From an uncultured Butyrivibrio sp. (GTDB lineage Bacteria; Bacillota; Clostridia; Lachnospirales; Lachnospiraceae): 36,435 nucleotides of DNA. The notes under the pieces were generated by a model. That model had not been told where the DNA came from, ran no database searches, and saw only the letters and a program-made list of their open reading frames with translations. A program made the translations under genes and the position numbers. This document shows positions 1 to 7,900 of this stretch, piece after piece. The stretch covers positions 1 through 36,435 of the forward strand of contig NZ_CAMVPU010000038.1 in NCBI RefSeq assembly GCF_947169445.1, in the 5' to 3' direction. The first letter of the stretch is position 1. Every line of letters begins with the position of its first letter.

Positions 1-13
1 GTTACTATCTTAA

Positions 14-133
14 CAACTTCGGCAAGCAGTTTCAGAGAGGAACATAATTACCTGGGAAAAAAGCGTGGAGGAATGCGGCTGTTTGGATGCTGAGGAGTTG
101 GATGAGATACGTATGAATGGATTGAAAAACTGA
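14..133 (+). other. Possible 3' end of a truncated or frameshifted gene
   Basis: After an in-frame stop at 11-13, frame 2 stays open to the TGA at 131-133 and reads through residues such as WEKSVEECG and DAEELDEIR, which look like real acidic helical protein. It has no start codon. A second frame (3-47) also ends here with YYLNNFGKQFQRGT. Either could be the tail of a gene that begins left of the window; the two together could mark a frameshift. The family is not recognised and the stretch may be noise. Confidence 0.25.
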
Positions 134-149
134 AAATGGAGTATGAAAA

Positions 150-884
150 ATGAAAGCAATTCTGACAAGTGCTCTTGGTGGGCAGATAAAAATAGATGGT
201 AAGAAAGTTCCGGATAAACTGCTGGAAACTAATGGGCAGTTAATGACAATAAAGTCCTTTTGGAAAGCGGATTCCAAAGTGATGATTATCTGTGGTGCGC
301 CTGAGGATTATGAAAAAAATGACAGCATATTATTTTGCCTAAGCGAAGCTTTCCCTTTGAGCGATCTCAGTGCTTCGGAAGTTATGATGTGTGATGAAAG
401 AAACAAAGAGATTATAGAGCGTCTTCCTGAGATGGATGTGGTAATTCTGGCAGGAGGTCATGTACCGACGCAAAACACTTTCTTTAAAACAATAAGCCTA
501 AAAGAAAAATTGCAGGGATGGAATGGAATTCTTATTGCCTGGAGTGCAGGAGCCATGAACTGTGCAGAAACTGTTTATGCAGGGCCGGAGCTTCCGGGAG
601 AGGCAATTGATCCTGGTTTTCAAAGATGGATCAGTGGTCTTGGAATAACAAAAACCAATATTTTTCCTCATTTTGAGGCACTGAGGGATGAAATCCTTGA
701 CGGATTGAGACTGATAGAGGATATTACCTATGCCGACAGCATGGGACACGAGATAATTGCTTTGAATAATGGAAGTTTCATTGTTATAGACAATGGAACA
801 GAGATACTTTATGGGGAAGCGTACAGTATCAAGAATGGAGAGCAGAGACAAATTTGCACAGATGATAAATGGATACAGTTATAA
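150..884 (+). CDS. Peptidase E-like protein (peptidase family S51)
   Basis: A 244-residue cytoplasmic protein with no signal peptide. The nucleophile-elbow motif is WSAGAMN, with the likely catalytic Ser at 132. It is preceded by an AGGHVPTQN loop at about 101-109 and followed by NIFPHFE with a candidate catalytic His at 174. These match the Ser/His arrangement of family S51 (dipeptidase E, cyanophycinase), whose members cleave Asp-X dipeptides or related substrates; the exact substrate cannot be read from the sequence. Length agrees with the 220-250 residues usual for the family. The ATG at 150 lies soon after GGAG at 137-140, a short but acceptable spacing. Its stop overlaps the start of a nucleotidyltransferase remnant by 16 bases, so the two were probably once translationally coupled. 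A hairpin at 1069-1112 follows. Confidence 0.82.
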   Translation: MKAILTSALGGQIKIDGKKVPDKLLETNGQLMTIKSFWKADSKVMIICGAPEDYEKNDSILFCLSEAFPLSDLSASEVMMCDERNKEIIERLPEMDVVILAGGHVPTQNTFFKTISLKEKLQGWNGILIAWSAGAMNCAETVYAGPELPGEAIDPGFQRWISGLGITKTNIFPHFEALRDEILDGLRLIEDITYADSMGHEIIALNNGSFIVIDNGTEILYGEAYSIKNGEQRQICTDDKWIQL

Positions 885-1030
885 ACTGTTTTGTAGAACA
901 GTCAAAAGAAATACTAAAGGATAATCTGGTTGGAGTATATCTACATAGTTCTGCTGTCATGGGGTGTTATAATCCGGCAAAGAGTGACATATGTGTCATA
1001 GGGCAAAGCAGATTATCTTCCAAGAGGTAA
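869..1030 (+). pseudogene. Truncated nucleotidyltransferase (AadA/ANT-like) N-terminal remnant
   Basis: A 53-codon frame starts at the ATG at 869, inside the end of the peptidase gene. It contains LVGVYLHSSAVMGCYNP followed by AKSDI. This closely resembles the N-terminal nucleotidyltransferase motif of ANT(9)/AadA-type aminoglycoside adenylyltransferases, where one expects GVYLHGSAVMG, NP, then SDIDL. Here the Gly of the Gly-Ser pair is Ser, and the metal-binding Asp-x-Asp has become DIC. The frame then runs into unrelated residues and stops where a functional protein would be about 250 residues long. It should therefore be inactive. Missing catalytic residues and length both point to decay rather than a small working protein. 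Confidence 0.72.
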
Positions 1031-1068
1031 AATGTTTTATTCTAAAAGAATTAAATAGAACATAAGTA

Positions 1069-1112
1069 ACAGACCTTGAAAAGGACTAACGAGGCTCCTT
1101 TCCAAGGTCTGT
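1069..1112. terminator. Bidirectional rho-independent terminator
   Basis: ACAGACCTTG pairs with CAAGGTCTGT, extended by AAAGGA/TCCTTT around a short loop. The hairpin sits between convergent genes, the peptidase/remnant on plus and the XRE gene on minus. T residues follow on the plus side (TTCTTTT), and an A-rich stretch on the other side is less pronounced. Confidence 0.8.
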
Positions 1113-1116
1113 TCTT

Positions 1117-1464
1117 TTAGCTTATGCCTGCTATTTTGTTTGCGTATGCGATTAACCGTTTTCTCGTTTCGGTTTCCGGATTTTGGCATAATTTGATGAT
1201 TTCGAATAGTTCTGGATCTGATGCTCTTGATATGGTATAGGATATGGGGCTGGAATCATCGGTAAGGTTCATCAGGTATTCTTTGGAAGTATCCAAAACC
1301 TGAGCAATTACTTCTAAAGTCTGTATAGAAGGTGTTCTGGCACCTGATTCGTACCTCAGATAAGCAGGTTGAGAGAGTTGCATTTTTTTGGCTGCTTCCA
1401 TCTTGCTGATTCCAAGTTTTTCTCTGCACTCTTTTAATCTGTTTATATTTAGTGAAATACTCAT
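1117..1464 (-). CDS. XRE/Cro-family transcriptional regulator
   Basis: A 115-residue protein with an N-terminal helix-turn-helix of the XRE type at about residues 7-63: LKECREKLGISKMEAAKKM, then SQPAYLRYESGARTPSIQTL and IAQVLDTSKEYLM. The C-terminal 50 residues (ISRASDPELFEIIKLCQNPE onward) are a short helical tail with no known domain. It is transcribed divergently from the small gene at 1650. The intervening DNA carries repeated ATACCA boxes, which makes it a good candidate for an autoregulator binding there. The same motif recurs at 9672-9690, so a second target is plausible. Direct binding is inferred from position, not shown. Confidence 0.88.
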   Translation of the reverse strand: MSISLNINRLKECREKLGISKMEAAKKMQLSQPAYLRYESGARTPSIQTLEVIAQVLDTSKEYLMNLTDDSSPISYTISRASDPELFEIIKLCQNPETETRKRLIAYANKIAGIS

Positions 1465-1518
1465 ACTTTCTGAAAACTCCTTCGAAAACAGTATTTGATT
1501 TCGGTGCTATCTGTTGAT

Positions 1519-1585
1519 TATACCATTGGAATATGATACCATCAACACATACCAATGGTATACCAAAGAATAAATTTTGATACCA
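1519..1585. promoter_or_regulatory. Repeated ATACCA operator region between divergent genes
   Basis: TATACCATTGG at 1519-1529 is the exact inverse of CCAATGGTATA at 1552-1562. ATACCA occurs five times on the plus strand, at 1520, 1536, 1549, 1560 and 1580. ATACCAATGGTAT at 1549-1561 is a near-perfect palindrome and is the reverse complement of the core at 9675-9687. Density and symmetry suggest several bound dimers of a regulator, most simply the adjacent XRE protein. Confidence 0.65.
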
Positions 1586-1649
1586 AAGCAAATCCTCTGA
1601 CATTGGAGGGGTGAAGGTTTTGCTGGGGCGGATGAGGAGGAAACAAACG

Positions 1650-1841
1650 ATGGCACCGAATATAAAAGATATGGAGAACAGACTGAACACATTGTATTGG
1701 ACTGATTCTAAAAAGTACATGGAATTATTGGATGTGATAAAAGGGATGGGGTTTAAAGTCTATCGAAATCCTCAGGGAAAGCATAGAGTGCAGATGGATA
1801 TGAGCAATGCCTTTGGCGGTATATTCAAGAATTTTTTTTAG
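1650..1841 (+). CDS. Small hypothetical protein, 63 residues
   Basis: The reading frame opens further upstream (ATG at 1611). However, AGGAGG at 1635-1640 sits nine bases before the ATG at 1650, so translation most likely begins with MAPNIKDMEN. The product is basic, has no membrane segment and no cysteine, and looks like a single small fold: an N-terminal helix (KDMENRLNTLYW), a second helix (SKKYMELLDVIKGMG) and a beta-like FKVYRNPQGKHRVQM. No family is recognised. It is divergent from the XRE gene and shares its operator-like region, an arrangement common for toxin-antitoxin or regulator/target pairs; this does not prove either. A hairpin with a T-rich tail follows 18 bases after the stop. 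Confidence 0.5.
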   Translation: MAPNIKDMENRLNTLYWTDSKKYMELLDVIKGMGFKVYRNPQGKHRVQMDMSNAFGGIFKNFF

Positions 1842-1859
1842 TGCAGATATAGCAGCATT

Positions 1860-1896
1860 GGGGCTGTCGCACTAATTAGTGTGGCAGCCTTTCCTT
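1860..1896 (+). terminator. Hairpin after the small gene, GGGGCTGTCGCACTAATT type
   Basis: GGCTGTCGCACT (1862-1873) and AGTGTGGCAGCC (1878-1889) form a 12-bp RNA stem with two G-U pairs and an AATT loop, followed by TTTCCTT. It suits a terminator for the 63-residue gene. Its left arm plus loop, GGGGCTGTCGCACTAATT, is identical to 9563-9580. Confidence 0.6.
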
Positions 1897-1987
1897 GGGG
1901 CCAGGCTGTCTATGAAATGTCTGCAAAACACAAAAACCGAGCTTCGAAAAGCCCGGCATTTGCTGTAAAATTAGTTTATGAAACTAA

Positions 1988-2251
1988 ACAAAATCTTACA
2001 AGGAGATTATACAGGGTGAGGAGGAACTGGTCCGATGGCGTCAGGCTCTTATAAAGTATCTGCCAAAGGAATGGTCAGAAGGGCTCAGACAGGACATCTT
2101 CAACAACATGGCCAGAGGCTATGCAGGGGATCCAGCCTATGACTTATATGTCCAAGCTCGTGGCTTGGATCCACAGCAATCCTGGGAGCATGCGGAATAT
2201 ATGCAACGCCTTGCTGATGGAACCGATGAAACGAGCATCACATATCTGTAA
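1988..2251 (+). pseudogene. Unidentified protein fragment without a start codon
   Basis: After a stop at 1985-1987 the frame is open for 87 codons and encodes a convincing globular sequence: VRWRQALIKYLPKEWSEGL, then FNNMARGYAGDPAYDLYVQA, WEHAEYMQRLADG and ITYL at the stop. No ATG, GTG or TTG with a ribosome-binding site opens it. The first Met is at codon 41 and lacks one. It reads like the 3' end of a gene whose 5' part is lost. I do not recognise the family. The AEC-transporter fragment begins 15 bases downstream, so the two remnants are directly joined. Confidence 0.45.
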
Positions 2252-2265
2252 CTATTAACAACAGT

Positions 2266-2643
2266 ATGTCTGCAACAACACTTTCCTGTGCCCAAATGGG
2301 CATGGGAATGGCAGATGCAATAGCGGTCATACCATTTATGGTATATATTCTCCTTGGCGCAGTGTCCAAGGAATGGGGGCTGGTTAAAGAGAGCTTTTTA
2401 AAGGAACTGAATGGGGGAGTATTTAAAGTTTTTTTCTCATTTATCATGTTCAACAACTTATATGATGTGGATTCCGGCAAGCTATTTGTGAACATCTTAA
2501 AGAACCCGCTCATCATCGGCGCAATCGCGGGTGTGCTCTTTAATCTGCTTCCTGTGACAATGCCTGATTGCATGGTGCTTCCTATTTCTGAGCTATGCAA
2601 CATGGCAACTCCACTATCCCAACCCCACTCTCACCCACAGTAA
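2266..2643 (+). pseudogene. AEC-family transporter internal fragment (auxin efflux carrier/malate permease type)
   Basis: The 125 codons contain hydrophobic helices typical of the middle of AEC permeases. AVIPFMVYILLGAVSKEWG is followed by VFFSFIMFNNLY, then NILKNPLIIGAIAGVLFNLL and LPISELCNMATPLS. The last two match the NPLIIG and MATPL elements found near the centre of these roughly 300-residue, ten-helix proteins. The N-terminal helices and the whole second half are absent, and after MATPLS the frame runs into an unrelated SQPHSHPQ tail. Without a full bundle it should not transport. It lies directly upstream of the sensor kinase at 2658 and may simply be debris from an earlier gene at this locus. 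Confidence 0.6.
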
Positions 2644-2657
2644 GGTAGAAAATCATT

Positions 2658-4001
2658 ATGACAGTACTAACTAACTTCTCAGAGTATTTTAAAACAATAG
2701 CCTTTGAGCCCAGTATGCTGATCCAGAACATTGCAACAACCCTTGCGATCATCATACTTTTTAGCAGGTTCAAAAATGACAGCGCAACGATAAGGAAGTA
2801 CCTCATCCATTTTGCGCTTATTTTTGTGAGTCTGGTTTTGCTAAATGGTATTTGGCAGGCATTGTTTCAAGCGTCGGGAAGTTATTTTTTGTCCCATTTT
2901 ATAATAATTTCGGTTTATATATGGAGATTGGGGTATGGGAAGAGTCTTCCGGCGATTGTTACGGGAACCATATTTTATGCGGTCGAGATGTGTATGATAA
3001 GTTTGGCATCTGCTATTCCAAATGCTCTTAATGGGAATATAAAACAGGTTGTTGATACAATTCTTAGAAATTCAGTTGTCATTTTTATACTTCTTGTAGC
3101 TATCTATTTCCGGAGATTCAGCATTTTGAAATTCAGGAATGTTTCCGTGATCACTTCAGCGTATTCGGTGCTTGCGGCGGTGACTACAGTGATACTGTGC
3201 GTATATTACAATATTGAGTGCTCCGAGATAGACATTCTGGGGAACAGCTTTGCGCTGTTGTCTTTCTTTGTTATCCTTGTTCTTGACCTTGTTTCCTATT
3301 ATCTGTGCTATAGTAATTGTAAATATCAGGATACGGAAAAACAGCTCCTTATCGAGAACACTGCGTATAAGACCTTCAAGGACATGAAGTCGCTTAATGA
3401 GCAGAATCTTGAAGATATGCGTATTGTAAGGCACGATATCAAAAATCATCTGTCCTATACGAGCCTTCTTCTTTCTGAGAACAGGTATGACGAGGCGAGG
3501 GAGTATCTCAGTAATATCGCGTTAAAAGGCGCTGCCGTTCTGCAGAATATCGACTGTGGCAATGAGGTTATAAGTTCGGTTCTTAATCTTGAAGCAGCCA
3601 AGGCCAGGAGCGAGGGCGTTGAGATGGACTATCGTGTCATAGTGGAGCCGCAGGTTGCGATAGATGAATCGGATCTGGTCACTCTTTTGACGAATCTGAT
3701 TGATAATGCGATCGAGGCAGCGACCAAGAACGTTCGCACCAGCAAGGAGATTGATATCGGAATAAGGCAACAGGACAGCGAGCTGTACATTGCGATAGTC
3801 AACAGTATAGACGATGCTTCTGATAAAAAGAGAGCTCTTTCGCTTAAGACGACCAAAAAGGACGCCAGATTCCACGGCTATGGTCACAAGATAGTCGATG
3901 GCATTGTGGGAAGATATGATGGCGCCATTTTGAGGCACATTGATGGCGACAAGTATATTGTAGATGTGGTACTAAATCTGGGAGATAGTATAAATGGTTA
4001 G
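2658..4001 (+). CDS. GHKL-family sensor histidine kinase (AgrC-like architecture)
   Basis: A 447-residue membrane kinase. About six or seven hydrophobic segments fill residues 20-218 with little extracellular loop. A coiled linker follows, then the phospho-acceptor motif IVRHDIKNHL with His259. The ATPase domain has its N box in LLTNLIDNAIEAA (346-354) and a glycine box in HGYGHKIV (406-413). This is the HPK10/GHKL layout used by AgrC, ComD and many peptide sensors, which pair with LytTR response regulators. The next gene is exactly that and overlaps by 8 bases. A peptide or small amphiphilic ligand is possible, but no prepeptide gene was found nearby. The start at 2658 has AAGGTAG nine bases upstream, a moderate site. 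Confidence 0.87.
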   Translation: MTVLTNFSEYFKTIAFEPSMLIQNIATTLAIIILFSRFKNDSATIRKYLIHFALIFVSLVLLNGIWQALFQASGSYFLSHFIIISVYIWRLGYGKSLPAIVTGTIFYAVEMCMISLASAIPNALNGNIKQVVDTILRNSVVIFILLVAIYFRRFSILKFRNVSVITSAYSVLAAVTTVILCVYYNIECSEIDILGNSFALLSFFVILVLDLVSYYLCYSNCKYQDTEKQLLIENTAYKTFKDMKSLNEQNLEDMRIVRHDIKNHLSYTSLLLSENRYDEAREYLSNIALKGAAVLQNIDCGNEVISSVLNLEAAKARSEGVEMDYRVIVEPQVAIDESDLVTLLTNLIDNAIEAATKNVRTSKEIDIGIRQQDSELYIAIVNSIDDASDKKRALSLKTTKKDARFHGYGHKIVDGIVGRYDGAILRHIDGDKYIVDVVLNLGDSING

Positions 4002-4731
4002 ATATAGGATTGCTATTTGCGATGATTCGCAGATAGCTGTAGATACTGTAAAAAGTGCGGTGACGAGTATTTTCAGTCAGCATGAGCTTATGACGGACAT
4101 CAGTACCTTTACTGATCCAAACGCTTTTGCGGACTTTTGCTCAGAAAATCACGTGGATCTGGCGCTTCTTGACATTGAGATGCCGGATATTGACGGAATC
4201 AGGCTTGGCAAACTACTTCGCAAGCAAAATGATGATACCGAGATTATCTACATCTCCAACAGGGAGGATAAGGTTTTTCAGGCGCTCACGGTTCATCCCT
4301 TCGGTTTTGTGCGCAAGAACCATTTCCTCAAGGATATCGAGAGCACGATTAATTCCTACATTGAGCAGGTTTTTAAGCGTGAATCGGCAAAAGAGATAAT
4401 TGTTGTCAGCGAGGGCGGCACCAGGAGCGTGACCGTCAATACCATCATGTACTTTGAGGGAAGCGGAGCCTATCAGCAGATGCACCTCATAGGGGAAAAA
4501 CCGGTCAGGATCACCAGCAGGATGAAGAATCTCGAGGACGAGCTTGCAGGAGAGGGCTTTATCCGTATCCACAAGGGATATCTGGTGAGCTGCGCTTTCA
4601 TCAAGTCGATAAAAACAGGCGTTGTCGTCATGAAAAACAACGAAGAACTGCCAATCAGCAGGGGAAAGACCCAGAGTATCAAGGAGCAGTATCTCGCTTA
4701 CGGAAGAGAAAACGGTATGATGCTTTTCTGA
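3994..4731 (+). CDS. LytTR-family response regulator
   Basis: A 245-residue response regulator. The receiver domain (1-125) has the acidic pair Asp10/Asp11 and the phospho-acceptor Asp60 in LALLDIEMPDIDG. The conserved Lys position falls in VRKNHF. A LytTR DNA-binding domain occupies roughly 133-235, including IMYFEGSGAY and FIRIHKGYLVSCAFI. It overlaps the kinase gene by 8 bases and is almost certainly its cognate regulator. Immediately downstream are three near-identical 9-bp direct repeats of the LytTR-site type (4753-4823), so its nearest predicted target is the glycoside hydrolase gene at 4925 rather than its own promoter. Confidence 0.9.
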   Translation: MVRYRIAICDDSQIAVDTVKSAVTSIFSQHELMTDISTFTDPNAFADFCSENHVDLALLDIEMPDIDGIRLGKLLRKQNDDTEIIYISNREDKVFQALTVHPFGFVRKNHFLKDIESTINSYIEQVFKRESAKEIIVVSEGGTRSVTVNTIMYFEGSGAYQQMHLIGEKPVRITSRMKNLEDELAGEGFIRIHKGYLVSCAFIKSIKTGVVVMKNNEELPISRGKTQSIKEQYLAYGRENGMMLF

Positions 4732-4752
4732 TTTCTTTTTACCCGAAAAGTG

Positions 4753-4823
4753 CAGTTCGTGAAAAAAATTATACCGTTCGTGTATAGAGACATTCAAATT
4801 ATTCATTTAAATAGCAGTTCGTG
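4753..4823 (+). promoter_or_regulatory. Three direct LytTR-type binding sites
   Basis: CAGTTCGTG at 4753-4761, CCGTTCGTG at 4774-4782 and CAGTTCGTG at 4815-4823. The first two start 21 bp apart (12-bp spacer), the spacing known for AgrA/LytTR tandem 9-bp sites. The third is 41 bp, about four helical turns, further on. Each contains the CGTT or AGTT core expected for this family. The third ends ten bases before a candidate -35 element at 4833. Confidence 0.72.
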
Positions 4824-4824
4824 C

Positions 4825-4860
4825 AAAACCTCTTGGACTTATCCGAGAGGTTTTTTATTA
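4825..4860 (+). terminator. Rho-independent terminator or attenuator before the GH3 gene
   Basis: AAAACCTCTTGGA (4825-4837) pairs with TCCGAGAGGTTTT (4842-4854) around CTTA, with one G-U pair, and runs into TTTTTT. It ends the kinase/regulator transcript and would also act on any transcript that starts near the LytTR sites. Confidence 0.85.
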
Positions 4861-4861
4861 T
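4833..4861 (+). promoter_or_regulatory. Candidate activated promoter overlapping the terminator
   Basis: TTGGAC (4833-4838) and TATTAT (4856-4861) are 17 bp apart. The -35 matches consensus poorly, as expected for an activator-dependent promoter, and the LytTR site at 4815-4823 sits just upstream. It would start transcription past the terminator and before the AGGAGG of the GH3 gene. Confidence 0.45.
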
Positions 4862-4924
4862 GTAGCACAAGAACGGCAAACGAAAATATGCCAAATATGA
4901 TTTCAAACTTTAGGAGGAATTTTG

Positions 4925-7900
4925 ATGAAAGGAAATATTGAAGTCAAAGGTGCAGACCGTGGGAAGTACAATATGCTTCGAATCGGAGCAGTTGTTCTTT
5001 CACTTGTAACGGTCGCACTGGTAATCTTACAGCTCTTTATGCCTGCGCTTAACGTGGGCGAGCAGACAGGAAGCGGATTTGCGATCAATACATACTCAGG
5101 TATTGATGTTGCATTCATCTGCTGGCCTGCATTTATTCTTGGAGGTGAGCTGATCGGACCAAACGCAGTTCTTATCGCAGGAATCGTGCTCAGCATCATC
5201 TTAGGACTCGTTCTTGGCCTTATGCTTATCAAGGCTCATCCTGCAAAGGCAAAGATCTACAGCACAATACTCGCAGTTATTTTTGCATATTTTGCGATCA
5301 CATGGCTTAATCTTGGAAGCCTCGTTCTCAACACTGCTTATGATAAGTTCATGGAACTTGTTCACTACGCAAAAGAGAACGGAATGTACGGTATAAACGC
5401 ATATGCGGTGATCACAAGCATCGTAGCTCTCCTTGCAGCAGCTTGTAACGCAGCATTCGCTTATATTTCTTTTGGAGTTGCAAAGACAGTGCCTTTAGAT
5501 GAAAAAGAAAAGAAGGCAATGACAACAAAGAAGGCTACACTCATCTTTGCTCCTGTTATCGCAGTTGTGCTTGTACTTGTAACAACAGCAACAACTCTTA
5601 TGAACTACTACTCAGGAGTTATGGATAACTTTTTTGGACAGGGCAAGATCAAGTCATCAGGCACTGATGTAAGCTCTGAGTACTACGATGGACTTCTTGA
5701 CGAAGTAAATTACAGCACAAAAGAGGCTTCAAAGAAGTTTGCTGAAAACGCAAACAGGACAATCGTTGAAGAGGGTATAGCACTTCTTAAAAACGAAGGA
5801 AATACACTTCCTCTTAGCGGAAACGCAAACATCACACTTCTCGGCGCAAACATGAACCTTGCTGAAGGTCTTACAGCCGCAGGCTTTAACGTACTTGACA
5901 GTACAACAGAGGCTACAGCTTCAGGACTTATCGAGACCGGTTTTAAGGGAAAGAGTTCCTACAGCTCAAATTCCGACGCAGCGATCGTAACAATCTACAG
6001 AAGCTACGGCGAGGGAAATGATGCCAAGACAGTGGCTGCTGACGGCGTGAGAACAGAGCTTTCACTCTCTGAGGCTGAGCTCGAGCTTCTTGATAACGCC
6101 TGCAAGTCTTTTGACAAGGTAATCGTGCTCATGGCAACTTCAAATGTCATGGAGTGCTCATATCTCACAGCGGGCAAAAACTATGTTGATCCATATTTCA
6201 ACACAGACAAAACCTATGATTTCAGCCATATCAAGGGCGCATTCTGGATCTCATCAAGAATCGGCGGAAACGGTGCGGAAGCTTTGGCTGAGATTCTGAA
6301 CGGTTCAGTAAATCCATCAGGTCACCTTGTTGATACTTATGTAAAAGACCTTACAAAAGATCCTACTTATGTTAACTACGGCGACTTTACTTATACAAAC
6401 GGCGATCTTGGACAGAGCGGCTACAGATGCAATCCTACAACACCTGCCGAAGGGTACACAAAGACCAGCTTTGTTGATTATGAGGAGGGTATCTACTCAG
6501 GCTACCGCTACTATGAGACTGCTGCATACGAGGCATCTGCTGGTAATTATGAGGGATTTGATTACGAAGATACTGTAGTTTATCCGTTTGGCTACGGCCT
6601 TTCATACACAACATTTGATATGGAATACGACTCAGAGCCTGTATTCGATGAAGCCACAAATTCTTTTACCTTTCCTGTTAAGGTTACTAATACAGGAAGC
6701 GTAAGCGGCAAGCAGGTTGCACAGATCTATCTGAGTGCTCCTTACACAAAGGGCGGAATTGAGAAGTCACATGTAGTTCTCGTGGGTTATGGAAAGACAT
6801 CTGTTCTTGAGCCGGGTGCTTCAGAAGTACTTAATATCACAATTGACAGAGATTACATCTGCTCTTATGACTACAAGGATGCAAAGTGCTACGTTCTCGA
6901 TGCCGGCGATTACAACTTCATTCTTTCCGAGAATGCACACAGCTGGGCTGATAACGATACATCAAAGGTTTGGACATATTCTTTATCCGAGAAGATCGTC
7001 TATGACGAGAACAACAAGAGAAGCTCTGATTTTGTAGCAGCTGTCAACCAGCTTGATGAGGTTACAAACTGGAAGTTTAAAGACAACGCACAGACAGGCA
7101 CAGGCTATAGCGTGAACTTCAGCAGAAGCGATTTTGCAGGCACATATCCTACAGCTCCTGAGGGCGGCGATCTGACAGCTCAGGACAGAGTGCTTCAGGG
7201 CAGAAAAAAATTTAACACAGAGGATGTAGATACTTACATTGAAGATATCGTTATTACCGACTCAACAATGACATCCTACACACTCGCTGATATGCGTGGT
7301 GTTGACTACAATGACGAGAAATGGGAGCAGTTCATCGAGCAGCTTTCAGAGGACAAGCTTATCGAGATGTTCTCAAACGGTAACTGGCAGGAGGTTGCCG
7401 ACACAGATAACGGCGTTCCGAGATCAGTTGACCTTGACGGACCTCAGGGACTTACAGCTCAGGCTCTTGGAACACAGGATTGCCAGGTATATCAGGTTAA
7501 TATCATGATCGGCGGCACCTGGAACACAGATATGGCAGCTCTCATGGGAACTTCAATCGCCAATGAGATGATGGCATACGGCTGGACAGGCTGGTATGGT
7601 CCCGGAATGAACATCCACAGAAGCCCATTTGGCGGAAGAGCATGCGAGTACTACAGTGAAGACCCAATCCTTTCAGGAACAATGGGCGCTGCAGAGGTAG
7701 CAGCTTGCGCAGAGGGCGGAGTTATCTGCTTTAACAAGCATTATGCATTCAACAACCAGGAAGTAAACAGACAGGGTAATATCTGCACATGGCTCAACGA
7801 GCAGGCTGCAAGAGAAGTATACCTTCGCGGCTGGGAATACTACGTAAAAGAGTGCAAGATGCAGGTTCAGTACTACGAGACAGACGAGTCCGGCAACATC

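Noticed and set aside
1256..1720. 154-residue minus-strand frame across the XRE promoter region
   Set aside because: It overlaps the XRE gene in another frame and the divergent control region; its residues do not resemble a folded protein.
2329..2344. ATACCATTTATGGTAT, a palindrome resembling the operator motif
   Set aside because: It lies inside the AEC-transporter fragment's coding sequence, has a longer centre than the operator and is not in a promoter position.
5214..5396. Short open frame inside the GH3 gene, plus other overlapping frames at 6369, 6789 and 7296
   Set aside because: They overlap a well-supported long gene, lack ribosome-binding sites and show the low-complexity composition of shadow frames.
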